Below are positions 45,402 to 52,945 of a stretch of DNA of 64,000 nt, piece after piece. Numbering within the stretch: the stretch's first letter is position 1; every line of letters starts with the position of its first letter. The position numbers and the translations under genes were made by a program. Source of the stretch: Sphingobacteriaceae bacterium (GTDB taxonomy: Bacteria; Bacteroidota; Bacteroidia; UBA7662); assembly GCA_013824115.1 (NCBI GenBank), contig PNNG01000026.1, forward strand, positions 62,001 through 126,000, read 5' to 3'. The notes under the pieces were generated by a model. That model worked only from the letters and a program-made list of their open reading frames with translations. It was not told where the DNA came from and made no database searches.

Positions 45402-47291
45402 TTACCTGAACCTACCGGGCATCACTACCAATTGAATAAAATTGACTTCAAGCTGGTCGACCCGCATCTGGCCCGCTCCGCTGCTCAGTCTTTGCCCGGG
45501 GAAGTAGCGCAAGCTGGTGCGTAGGTACCAGCGCTGGAGTTCGTCGGGACGGATATCCCAACCGGCCGTTATGCCCGGTGACAGCAACCAGCCATTGTAA
45601 TTGAAAGCGGTCTGATTGATTTCTGGGTTGAGTTGGGTTTGCACCTGCCATTGGTCGGCACTCAAAACAAGGCCAACATAAGGAACAAAGCCATGGTAAT
45701 CGGCAAAAAAGTGGTAGCCCTCCAGACTGATGGCGCGACGGTTGATTTCCTGGCTATTTCCGAAGGCAGAGATGCTGCTGTTCATCGACCGATATACCAA
45801 GCTCAGCTGCACATCGCGCGGTTGGTAATAATAGCCCAGCATGAGTTCGAGCATCGTACTGCCCGCATGTTGGCCGAGCCAAGGCAATTGTTGGTTCAGG
45901 TAGTCGGCTTTAGACAGAAAAAAGCCAGCGGATGGCCCTATACCCACTGTCCAGCTGTTCAGACGGCCGAGTTTCGAAAGGGTGTCGGTGAGGTAGGCGG
46001 TGCGCCCACTTTTCCAATTTTTTTCAGCTCCGAGGGTGGTGTCGAACATCCATTTGTAGCTGAGGCTGAGGGCGCCTCCAGGCAGTTGGGCCTTGCCTTG
46101 TGCCGTTGTGCCAAAGTGGTAGTTCCAATCGTTGCTGAAAGTTTGGCGCCAACCCACTTCAAATAAATGCGCGCCCTGCAGGTAATACAATCCTGCCTGT
46201 AGGGGCAACCGGTTGCGTGAAAGGGTTGCGCCATCGTTGAAACGAATGCGGTCGACCATGTGCGAAAAACCCACGTAGGGTCGCACTTTGGCGCTTTCGA
46301 GGCGCCAAGGCAGGTAGCGAAAACCGGTTTCGACGCCGCCACGCTGTCTTTGATCGCCGGTAGTTAGTATAGGGAAGGCCACGTAAAAATCGGCGTGACC
46401 CCAAAAATGGGTTCCACCTATGAGCAGGCGGTGGTTTCCTTCGGTGCCCAGTGGGGTAGGGGTGGTCAAGTTGGGGATGTTGGTTTGCAGTTGGCTGTTG
46501 CCCATGCGGAAGGTGCTGCTGGCTCCAAGGGTGATTTGTGCAAAGCGGTGGCGGGTATTACCTCCTTCCACATACGGCTGGGCGGCACCGGGTTGTGTCC
46601 ACAGCAACATGGCCATGGCAGCAGCCGCAAGCGTGGGTTTGATGCGGCTTTTTTTAACGGGTGGTTTTCCTTGGCCGAGACGCACATTCCAGTAGATGAG
46701 CAAGGGGGTAAAAGCCATGGTCGGACCCAGCCAAATGAGCCAATGGCCATTGCTGTTCACCACCAGAAAAGCGGTAAACACAGCGATGTAAGCACCTATC
46801 ATATTGCCCAAATGACGGCGCAACCAGGCCATGGGAGGCAGCTTATTGCCGCGGCTCCGCACCCACCAGCCATGCACGTCTTGAAGGGCCAGGCCGAGTT
46901 GGATGCCGCCAAATACCATCAACACCATGTTCATGCTGGCTAGCATCAAGGCACCGTTGATCAGCCCTAAAATGCCTAAAAAGTAATCGAAGAGGTAAGG
47001 CCGCAGGGTTTTATCGCGCACCGAGCGATAGCCGGCATTCACCTGATAAAAAGTAAACAAGCCGATGTGCAGCAGAAAAGTGGCGTTTCCTGCCAGGTTG
47101 AACCAGCTTTTCCAGCCGGCAATGGTGATGGCTGTAAAGGCCACGCCCAAAACACTGTAGTAAAATAGGCGGCCACTCGTGCGGTGGGTTTGTTCCCATT
47201 TGCGTGCAAAGAGGGCAGGTATGCCAGCCACCAGGGCCATGCCTCCGCAAACAACGTGGATGAAAAGAGCGGTGTGGTACAAAAAGTCCAT
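45402..47291 (-). CDS. Inner-membrane DUF2306-like domain fused to an outer-membrane beta-barrel
   Basis: 629 aa from the ATG at 47291 (MDFLYHTALF). Residues 1-205 contain about seven transmembrane helices in the pattern of DUF2306/COG-type small membrane proteins. After a basic linker (KKSRIKP) comes a second hydrophobic stretch ending in GAAQP (about 206-230) that looks like a complete type I signal peptide. Residues about 235-629 form a beta-barrel domain with alternating aromatic strands and an aromatic C-terminus. No stop separates the parts. It could be a true fusion, a processed polyprotein, or two genes with an internal start. It follows a LytTR gene, probably in one operon. Confidence 0.75.
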   Translation of the reverse strand: MDFLYHTALFIHVVCGGMALVAGIPALFARKWEQTHRTSGRLFYYSVLGVAFTAITIAGWKSWFNLAGNATFLLHIGLFTFYQVNAGYRSVRDKTLRPYLFDYFLGILGLINGALMLASMNMVLMVFGGIQLGLALQDVHGWWVRSRGNKLPPMAWLRRHLGNMIGAYIAVFTAFLVVNSNGHWLIWLGPTMAFTPLLIYWNVRLGQGKPPVKKSRIKPTLAAAAMAMLLWTQPGAAQPYVEGGNTRHRFAQITLGASSTFRMGNSQLQTNIPNLTTPTPLGTEGNHRLLIGGTHFWGHADFYVAFPILTTGDQRQRGGVETGFRYLPWRLESAKVRPYVGFSHMVDRIRFNDGATLSRNRLPLQAGLYYLQGAHLFEVGWRQTFSNDWNYHFGTTAQGKAQLPGGALSLSYKWMFDTTLGAEKNWKSGRTAYLTDTLSKLGRLNSWTVGIGPSAGFFLSKADYLNQQLPWLGQHAGSTMLELMLGYYYQPRDVQLSLVYRSMNSSISAFGNSQEINRRAISLEGYHFFADYHGFVPYVGLVLSADQWQVQTQLNPEINQTAFNYNGWLLSPGITAGWDIRPDELQRWYLRTSLRYFPGQRLSSGAGQMRVDQLEVNFIQLVVMPGRFR

Positions 47292-47430
47292 TTGATGTCG
47301 ATTTGGTTTCGGCAACAAACATGGGCAGTTGTGTGGATGCCACCATGGGCTTTGTGACCAATGGCAATTTTAGGGCTGAATGGCAAGCTTTTGTGACGAA
47401 TGGGAAGGTCGCGAGGGCTCAAAGGTGGGC

Positions 47431-48315
47431 TCAAACTTTGGCGCCGTGTCTGCCGTATTGATGTAAGAGGTTGGGCAAGGCGGCATTCAAACTGCGTGAA
47501 ACCGGTACTTCATGTCCCCCGGCATCCAAATGCAGGCGGTAGCCCTGTGCATTGCCTGAGGTGCGCACCACCCGTTGCAGGTTTACCACATAACTCTTGT
47601 GGCAGCGGAGCAGGGCGGGATAGGGGGCCAAATCGACTTCGAGCTGCTTCATGCTCTTGCGCAAAAGTTGGGTGTGCACTTTCCCTGCCGATTCATACAC
47701 CAACTCCATGTAGTTTTCAGCGGCTTGAACCAGCAACAGCTCGTTCCAGTGCAGTTGTACCACTTCGTCTTGGTTATCGCCCTTGATGAGCAGCTCTGAC
47801 GAGGCCGGATTGGCGTTATTTGGCTGAACCTCCTTCAAATCGGCATTGAGGGCAAGTGCCCCTTCACGGTATCGTTTTTCGAGGATCCATTGGTTCACCA
47901 TATAACTGCCTGCTACCGGAAAAATACCCACACCTATGGTCACTAACTCGAAGAACAACAAACGCCCAAGGCTCCAACCACCACCCAAAGCCCAAGTGGT
48001 GTAAAGCGCATTGGCACCCCCAATGAAGGCAATGTGCAACATGGTAACGGCTATTTCTTTGCCGGTGGTCCAGTGTTTTTCGCGAAATAGCTGTGGGAAA
48101 AGCGCCATCAACATGGCAGTTACAGCAAACATGGAGGCCGACGTTACCAAGCCGTAACCCAAGGCATGCAGCTCAAAATGCGGCAAGCCGGCAATGCCAA
48201 AGGGTTGAAAAAGCCATAGAAAGAGGCTTACGAAAAGTCCGAACAGCACATTTCTCCGCTGCCTATTGGCACGTGATTCGTTAAGCGGATAGGGTTGTTG
48301 CAGGATGCGAAACAT
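47431..48315 (-). CDS. Membrane-bound LytTR DNA-binding regulator
   Basis: 294 aa from the ATG at 48315. Four hydrophobic helices (about 30-160) precede a C-terminal LytTR domain: LLVQAAENYMELVYE, then LRKSMKQLEVDL, LLRCHKSYVVNLQRVVRT and VPVSRSLNAAL, the classic LytTR pattern. It lacks a receiver domain, so the membrane part is likely the sensor or anchor. It is upstream of the fusion gene in the same direction and divergent from a very small ORF. Confidence 0.88.
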   Translation of the reverse strand: MFRILQQPYPLNESRANRQRRNVLFGLFVSLFLWLFQPFGIAGLPHFELHALGYGLVTSASMFAVTAMLMALFPQLFREKHWTTGKEIAVTMLHIAFIGGANALYTTWALGGGWSLGRLLFFELVTIGVGIFPVAGSYMVNQWILEKRYREGALALNADLKEVQPNNANPASSELLIKGDNQDEVVQLHWNELLLVQAAENYMELVYESAGKVHTQLLRKSMKQLEVDLAPYPALLRCHKSYVVNLQRVVRTSGNAQGYRLHLDAGGHEVPVSRSLNAALPNLLHQYGRHGAKV

Positions 48316-48420
48316 CCGTGCAAAATACACATTGCCTCCCATTGGCAGATAATTTAGGTCAAAAGCCTGCGCGATTTTACGCCCCCCTGCTTATCTTGCA
48401 CCCACTAAATCGGAATACGT

Positions 48421-48504
48421 ATGATTGGCTGGGTTATTTTTGCCGTAGTGGCACTGGGTGGTTTTGTGTATGTGCTGACCAAATACACCAAAGAACCGCA
48501 TTAA
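48421..48504 (+). CDS. 27-aa single-helix membrane peptide
   Basis: ATG at 48421 to TAA at 48504 gives 27 aa with one transmembrane helix (VIFAVVALGGFVYVL) and a polar KYTKEPH tail. A near-consensus -7 sequence, TATCTTGC (48392-48399), lies upstream, and a perfect terminator hairpin with a GAAA tetraloop begins 4 bases after the stop. This promoter-ORF-terminator arrangement argues for a genuine short gene, though no homologue can be named. It is divergent from the LytTR gene. Confidence 0.6.
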   Translation: MIGWVIFAVVALGGFVYVLTKYTKEPH

Positions 48505-48507
48505 AAC

Positions 48508-48537
48508 ACAAAGGCAAGCTGAAAAGCTTGCCTTTGT
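48508..48537 (+). terminator. Perfect hairpin terminator after the 27-aa ORF
   Basis: ACAAAGGCAAGCT and AGCTTGCCTTTGT form a 13-bp stem with a GAAA tetraloop. It is bidirectional in appearance and also lies downstream of the leftward gene at 48570. Confidence 0.85.
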
Positions 48538-48569
48538 TGCTGTTGGGGTTGTTGAGTTGGGTTGTTTGT

Positions 48570-48920
48570 TTAGCGATGCAGGTTGAGCTGCAAGCTGAAT
48601 CGTTCGCCCGTTAGGGCCTCGGCATCATAGGTTTTGATGCTTTCGAAGGCGCGAGTCAGCTGTTTTTCCAAAAACGCGCTCTCGGTTTCCACGTCGAGCA
48701 CTTTGAGGTAGCCCAGGCTGTCGATGGTGAAGTGTACCACCGGACTTTCGCCTTCGCACAAATCGAATACTTTTGAAGGAATCCGCAACTCTTCGCGGAT
48801 GGTGCTGTACATGCGCTTTACGCGGCTGTCTTCGGCCGAAAGCTTGTTGTCGGCCAAACTGCTACCGATGGTCGAGATGGTCATCAGTAAGCTGAGCAGG
48901 AGGGTTTTGAGGGTTTTCAT
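48570..48920 (-). CDS. Small secreted protein
   Basis: 116 aa from the ATG at 48920; signal peptide MKTLKTLLLSLLMTISTIGS ahead of SLADNK. The mature part has one Cys (FDLCEGESP) and a TonB-C-like pattern VHFTIDSLGYLKVLDVE, where a beta-strand pair binds or resembles the TonB C-terminal fold, followed by ESIKTYD. Unknown role. Upstream of the start lies a GGGTT-rich stretch. Confidence 0.7.
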   Translation of the reverse strand: MKTLKTLLLSLLMTISTIGSSLADNKLSAEDSRVKRMYSTIREELRIPSKVFDLCEGESPVVHFTIDSLGYLKVLDVETESAFLEKQLTRAFESIKTYDAEALTGERFSLQLNLHR

Positions 48921-49080
48921 GGGTTGGTTTTTTAGGGTTTGTTGTTGCTGTTGGTTTCGGTGGTTGGGTTGGGTTGGGTTGAGAACCGTTACGAATAGCA
49001 GACGCACAAAGGTAGGCAGAGGTTGCATGGGGGGTAGTTAAATGGATGTTAAGGGGTGCTAAGGATATGTTAAAGTGGGT

Positions 49081-49166
49081 GGCCCTAGCGGACCTGTGGT
49101 TGGCCTAATGGCCTGTGGTTGGTCCTAGCGGACCTGTGGTTGCGCTTCGCACTGTGTTTTGCAGTG
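49081..49166. repeat. Left hairpin array (TGTGGTT units)
   Basis: Units at 49081, 49102, 49121 and 49142. The stems differ but pair internally: GGTCC/GGACC, GGCC/GGCC and TGCG/CGCA. The heptamer TGTGGTT is constant in the first three. The first unit has one mismatch in its stem. A CACTG/CAGTG hairpin ends the array. Confidence 0.85.
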
Positions 49167-49180
49167 TAGTATCGTACTAT

Positions 49181-49579
49181 TCAGTTTCTCGCAGTTGAAG
49201 TGCTGGTGCTTTCAGATTCTTTTTTAATCAGATAGGCGGTGAATCGCTCAATCTTATTGACTACCTGATCGAGTTCAAGTCGGAGTTCCACGTATTTGTC
49301 TTTGTTGATGTATCCGAGGTCATGCGCGCCTATGATATGGTCTAAAACTTCAAGACAGCTGGCGTAAGCCATGTTGACAAAGCGTACTTTGTCCTTAAAA
49401 CCCAATCTGCCCGCACCTTCTGCTAAATTGGCAGTGATGGAACTTGCTGCTCGTTCTATTTGGCTTGTAAGTCCAAATTTTTCCGAAGGTGGAAAGGTTT
49501 TACTCACTTGGTAAATTGACCGTCTGAAGGCCCGGGCTAACTTCCATGCTTCTAGTTTTTCAAAGAGATATTCTCGCAT
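49181..49579 (-). CDS. Four-helix-bundle protein (23S rRNA IVS/S23 family)
   Basis: 132 aa. Matches the four-helix-bundle family found in 23S rRNA intervening sequences and as free-standing ORFs: FEKLEAWKLARAF at the start, FGLTSQIERAASSITANLAEGAGR in the second helix, and SCLEVLDHIIGAHDLGYI. The family includes bAvd, the accessory protein of diversity-generating retroelements, but no reverse transcriptase or variable repeats are seen here. The protein is a pentameric-type nucleic-acid-binding candidate (inference). It is flanked by inverted hairpin arrays. Confidence 0.93.
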   Translation of the reverse strand: MREYLFEKLEAWKLARAFRRSIYQVSKTFPPSEKFGLTSQIERAASSITANLAEGAGRLGFKDKVRFVNMAYASCLEVLDHIIGAHDLGYINKDKYVELRLELDQVVNKIERFTAYLIKKESESTSTSTARN

Positions 49580-49713
49580 ACAAGCATCTTTTCTTTAAAT
49601 TTCGATAACCAGATAATATCAGACAAGTGTTTATCGAGTTTTCTAAAAAAGATGCGCAGAAAGCATAAGTTGCTGACTTAGATTGCCGTATAATGGAAAT
49701 ATCACCCGAAGTC

Positions 49714-49823
49714 ACCCACAGACCGACAGGTCAACTACTTGCCACAGTCATCGGCGCATTCACAGCCGCAGGCAACCACAGTACCGCTACTGCGGAACAC
49801 CCACAGGCCAGAGGCCACCCACA
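49714..49823. repeat. Right hairpin array (ACCCACA units)
   Basis: Hairpins GACC/GGTC (loop GACA, from 49721), GCC/GGC (from 49765), CCGC/GCGG (loop TACT, from 49784) and GGCC/GGCC (loop AGA, from 49806), each preceded by a CACA-ending heptamer such as ACCCACA. These are the left units inverted. Confidence 0.8.
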
Positions 49824-50047
49824 TTTAATGCATTGCAATTCCGAAAATCACCTATATTAGCCCCATGCTTCTGCAGCAACATACCAACGTTTCCTTCGGC
49901 AATGTGATGTCCCTCGATGGCATTTATGCCCGCTGGTGCCGAATGCAGGCCTGATAGCTACAGGCCCAAATTGCTGCGCGTTCCCCCCAACTGAGGGTTC
50001 AAATCGGTTGAAAATCAATTATTTTTCATTTATTAATCATCACTAAC
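49824..50047. other. Leader region upstream of the arginine operon
   Basis: 224 bases with no clear gene. It holds a possible 29-aa ORF (ATG 49865 to TGA 49954, with Arg codons near its end) whose stop overlaps a hairpin (GGCCTG 49948-49953 with CAGGCC 49961-49966), then an AT-rich inverted repeat at 50009-50028. Nothing else was recognised. Confidence 0.5.
50009..50028. promoter_or_regulatory. Possible ARG box
   Basis: TGAAAA and TTTTCA flank an 8-base AT-rich centre, 20 bases upstream of the first gene of the arginine operon. Similar in layout to ArgR sites; no ArgR gene is in the window. Confidence 0.35.
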
Positions 50048-50755
50048 GTGACGAAACATCCATTTGTGGTCAGGGTGGCCACAGGGAATGATTTGCATTA
50101 CGCAGATCAAATTACCCAGGAAATGGAAACATCGGCCAAGGCCCGCGGAACAGGCATTGCCAAGCGCACTCCGGCTTATATCAAAGCCAAGATGCTCGAA
50201 GGCAAAGCGGTGATTGCCGTGACAAAAGATGCTTCTTGGGTAGGGTTTTGCTACATCGAAGCTTGGGAGCATGGCCGCTATGTGGCCAACTCGGGGCTTA
50301 TTGTCTCACCAGAATTTCGGGGAAGCGGGGTGGCCAGCGCCATCAAAGCCGAAATTTTTAAACTGTCGCGCCAGAAGTTTCCGGAGTCCAAGATTTTTGG
50401 ACTTACCACCGGACTGGCAGTCATGAAAATCAACTCAGCCTTGGGCTACAAACCCGTGACTTATTCGGAGCTTACCACCGATGAGGCTTTTTGGGCGGGC
50501 TGCCAAAGTTGCGTGAATTACGACATCCTCCAAGCCAAGGAGCGGAAAAACTGCCTATGTACCGGCATGTTGTACGATCCAGCTGAAGAAAAAGCCTCGG
50601 CCATTCGCAAAGGTTGGCTGGGTGAAAAAACGGGAAGTTTACTGCGGCGACGATCACGACCCTTTGCCGCTCACCTCAAATTGTACGAACGCTGGATGCG
50701 TTTGAAGCAACATTTGATGCTGGGCGTTAAAAAAGGCCCAGATAGTCCCTTGTAA
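50048..50755 (+). CDS. GNAT acetyltransferase, first gene of the arginine operon
   Basis: 235 aa, GTG start. GNAT fold with the acetyl-CoA P-loop-like SPEFRGSGVASAI (Q/RxxGxG/A). Following blocks GCQSCVNYDIL and NCLCTGMLYDP contain a conserved Cys cluster. It is the first gene of the operon argG-argC-argD-argF'-argBE-argH, in the position expected for the enzyme that acylates glutamate (ArgA role). It is not a classical ArgA, so the role rests on context. It could use acetyl-CoA or succinyl-CoA. Confidence 0.8.
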   Translation: MTKHPFVVRVATGNDLHYADQITQEMETSAKARGTGIAKRTPAYIKAKMLEGKAVIAVTKDASWVGFCYIEAWEHGRYVANSGLIVSPEFRGSGVASAIKAEIFKLSRQKFPESKIFGLTTGLAVMKINSALGYKPVTYSELTTDEAFWAGCQSCVNYDILQAKERKNCLCTGMLYDPAEEKASAIRKGWLGEKTGSLLRRRSRPFAAHLKLYERWMRLKQHLMLGVKKGPDSPL

Positions 50756-50775
50756 TTCACTCAAATCGCAATTTC

Positions 50776-51981
50776 ATGAAATCAAAAATATTGCTCGCCT
50801 TTAGCGGCGGGCTCGACACTTCTTTTTGCGTTCGCTACCTGCAAAAAGAAAAGGGCTTTGAAGTCCATACCGCCACTGTGCAAACGGGTGGTTTTTCGGA
50901 TGAAGAACTAGCCACCATCGAAGCCCAGGCTTATAAACTCGGATCGGCCAGCCATACTACGCTTGACTGCACCCACGACTATTACCAGCGCGTCATTCGC
51001 TTTTTGGTGTTTGGCAATGTGCTGCGCCACCAGACCTATCCGCTGAGTGTGAGTGCCGAGCGCATGTCGCAAGCCCTGGCCTTGGCCGAACATGCCCAAA
51101 AACAAGGCTTCACAGCCCTTGCCCATGGCAGCACGGGTGCAGGTAACGACCAAGTACGTTTTGATTTGGTGTTTCAGGCCTTGCTACCTGAAGCCGAAAT
51201 CTACACCCCCATCCGCGAACTGCGCCTGTCGAGAGCCGAAGAAGTGGCTTATCTGGCCGCCGACGGCATCCCATTCAATGCCCAAAAGGCAGCTTACAGC
51301 ATCAATCAGGGCCTTTGGGGTACTTCAGTAGGTGGGGTAGAAACGTTGAACTCGCTGGGTAGCCTGCCCGAATCGGCCTGGCCAACACCGGTAACCGCTA
51401 CTGAGCCGGTGACCGTGGTGCTTTCCTTTAAACAAGGCGAGTTGGTAGGATTGAATGAGCAAACCTTCGATCATCCGGTCGACGCCATCCGCGCCTTGCA
51501 GGCTTTGGCGGCGCCCTATGGCATTGGTCGCGACATCCACGTTGGCGACACCATCATCGGTATCAAAGGGCGCGTGGGTTTTGAAGCAGCCGCACCCTTG
51601 CTTATCGTCAAGGCACACCTGGCCCTCGAAAAGCACGTGCTCAGCAAATGGCAGCTGCAGTGGAAAGAACAAGTGGGCTCGTTCTACGGCAATTTTGTGC
51701 ACGAAGGATTGTACCTCGATCCGGTGATGCGCGACCTCGAAGCCTTGCTGCTGAGCAGTCAACAACGCGTTACGGGCAAGGTGCACCTGCGTTTGCATCC
51801 CTACCGCTTCGAAACCCTGGGCATTGAAAGTGATTTCGACCTCATGTCGGCCAAGTTTGGAAGTTATGGCGAGATGAACCGTGGCTGGACCGGCGCCGAT
51901 GTGGCTGGATTTACCCGCATTTATGGCAACCAAATACGCATGCACCAACAAGTAGGCCGCAAAGGGGAGGAAAAAGTATGA
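50776..51981 (+). CDS. argG: Argininosuccinate synthase
   Basis: 401 aa. Joins citrulline and aspartate using ATP. The N-type ATP pyrophosphatase loop LAFSGGLDTSFC is intact, followed by family blocks AHGSTGAGNDQVRFD and ELRLSRAEEVAYL. Normal length. It overlaps argC by ATGA and sits second in the operon; the enzyme acts late in the pathway, after deacylation of acyl-citrulline. Confidence 0.96.
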   Translation: MKSKILLAFSGGLDTSFCVRYLQKEKGFEVHTATVQTGGFSDEELATIEAQAYKLGSASHTTLDCTHDYYQRVIRFLVFGNVLRHQTYPLSVSAERMSQALALAEHAQKQGFTALAHGSTGAGNDQVRFDLVFQALLPEAEIYTPIRELRLSRAEEVAYLAADGIPFNAQKAAYSINQGLWGTSVGGVETLNSLGSLPESAWPTPVTATEPVTVVLSFKQGELVGLNEQTFDHPVDAIRALQALAAPYGIGRDIHVGDTIIGIKGRVGFEAAAPLLIVKAHLALEKHVLSKWQLQWKEQVGSFYGNFVHEGLYLDPVMRDLEALLLSSQQRVTGKVHLRLHPYRFETLGIESDFDLMSAKFGSYGEMNRGWTGADVAGFTRIYGNQIRMHQQVGRKGEEKV

Positions 51982-52940
51982 TCCGGGCGGGTATAGTAGG
52001 TGCAGCAGGCTATGTGGGTGGCGAACTCATGCGTTTGCTGCTGTTGCACCCCGAGGTGGAACTGGTATTTGCCCAAAGCAGGCATTTGGCGGGTAAATCC
52101 TGGTCGGCAGCTCACCCCGATTTGGCCTTGCTAGGCGAAGGAGATTTTGTTGCTGAGGCCGATTTGTTTTCAGTTGACGTGCTTTTTATGGCACTGGGCC
52201 ATGGCGAATCGGCGGCTTGGTGGCAACAAAACAGCCTGCCCGCCAGCTTGAAGGTAATCGACATGAGCCAGGATTTCAGGCTCGATGAAAAATCAGGTTT
52301 TGTGTACGGCCTGCCCGAATTTCAACGCGAACGCATTGCTACAGCAAAATATGTGGCGAATCCCGGTTGTTTTGCCACTGCCCTGCAATTGGCTTTGTTG
52401 CCGCTGGCAGCTGCCAATCAATTGTATGAAGTGCATGCCACTGGCATCACCGGAAGTACCGGCGCCGGCCGGGCTTTGGGCGATACCAGCCATTTCAGCT
52501 GGCGTGCCAACAACCTGGCTGCTTACAAAAGTCTGCAGCACCAGCACCTGGCCGAAGTGCAGCAAACGCTGTCGAAAAGTCTGGGCGAAAGCTACCAAAG
52601 CCTTCATTTTGTACCCTGGCGGGGCGATTTTACCCGTGGCATTTTTGCAAGCCTGCAGTTTAAAAGTGAGGTATCATTGGAGGACTTGAAAGCACAATAT
52701 GCAGCCTATTATGCCGGCCATCCCTTCACGGCTTTGGCCAAGGGTTCGCTCGACCTCAAGCAAGTAGTTCAAACCAACCACGCCTTGTTGGCCATCGAAA
52801 AAGTGGGTGAACAGGCCGTGGTGCATGTGGCCATCGACAATTTGCTGAAAGGCGCAGCCGGACAAGCCGTGCAGAACATGAATTTGATGTTTCAATTGTC
52901 GGAAACGGCCGGATTGCGGCTCAAACCCAGCGCATTTTAA
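51978..52940 (+). CDS. argC: N-acetyl-gamma-glutamyl-phosphate reductase
   Basis: 320 aa. Reduces acylglutamyl phosphate to the semialdehyde with NADPH. Rossmann start GAAGYVGGELMRLL, the catalytic Cys in VANPGCFATAL, the GSTGAGRAL substrate loop and the HFVPWRGDFTRGIF block are all present. Overlap with argG (ATGA) supports coupled translation; argD follows after 5 bases. Confidence 0.97.
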   Translation: MIRAGIVGAAGYVGGELMRLLLLHPEVELVFAQSRHLAGKSWSAAHPDLALLGEGDFVAEADLFSVDVLFMALGHGESAAWWQQNSLPASLKVIDMSQDFRLDEKSGFVYGLPEFQRERIATAKYVANPGCFATALQLALLPLAAANQLYEVHATGITGSTGAGRALGDTSHFSWRANNLAAYKSLQHQHLAEVQQTLSKSLGESYQSLHFVPWRGDFTRGIFASLQFKSEVSLEDLKAQYAAYYAGHPFTALAKGSLDLKQVVQTNHALLAIEKVGEQAVVHVAIDNLLKGAAGQAVQNMNLMFQLSETAGLRLKPSAF

Positions 52941-52945
52941 TCACC

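Larger units (their letters stand above)
49081..49823. mobile_element. Hairpin-array-bounded cassette with four-helix-bundle gene
   Basis: One ORF bounded on both sides by short tandem units, each a small hairpin followed by TGTGGTT (left) or preceded by AACCACA/ACCCACA (right), that is, in inverted orientation. No transposase is present. Confidence 0.55.

Noticed and set aside
48950-48990. GGGTT telomere-like tandem repeat
   Set aside because: Short, imperfect and ahead of a small secreted protein gene; simple-sequence drift is enough.
49081-49823. Diversity-generating retroelement
   Set aside because: The four-helix-bundle protein is related to Avd, but no reverse transcriptase, template repeat or variable repeat with adenine-biased changes is present.
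49990-50012. tRNA-like GGTTCAAATC
   Set aside because: Only a T-loop-like string; there is no paired T-stem, anticodon arm or acceptor stem around it.
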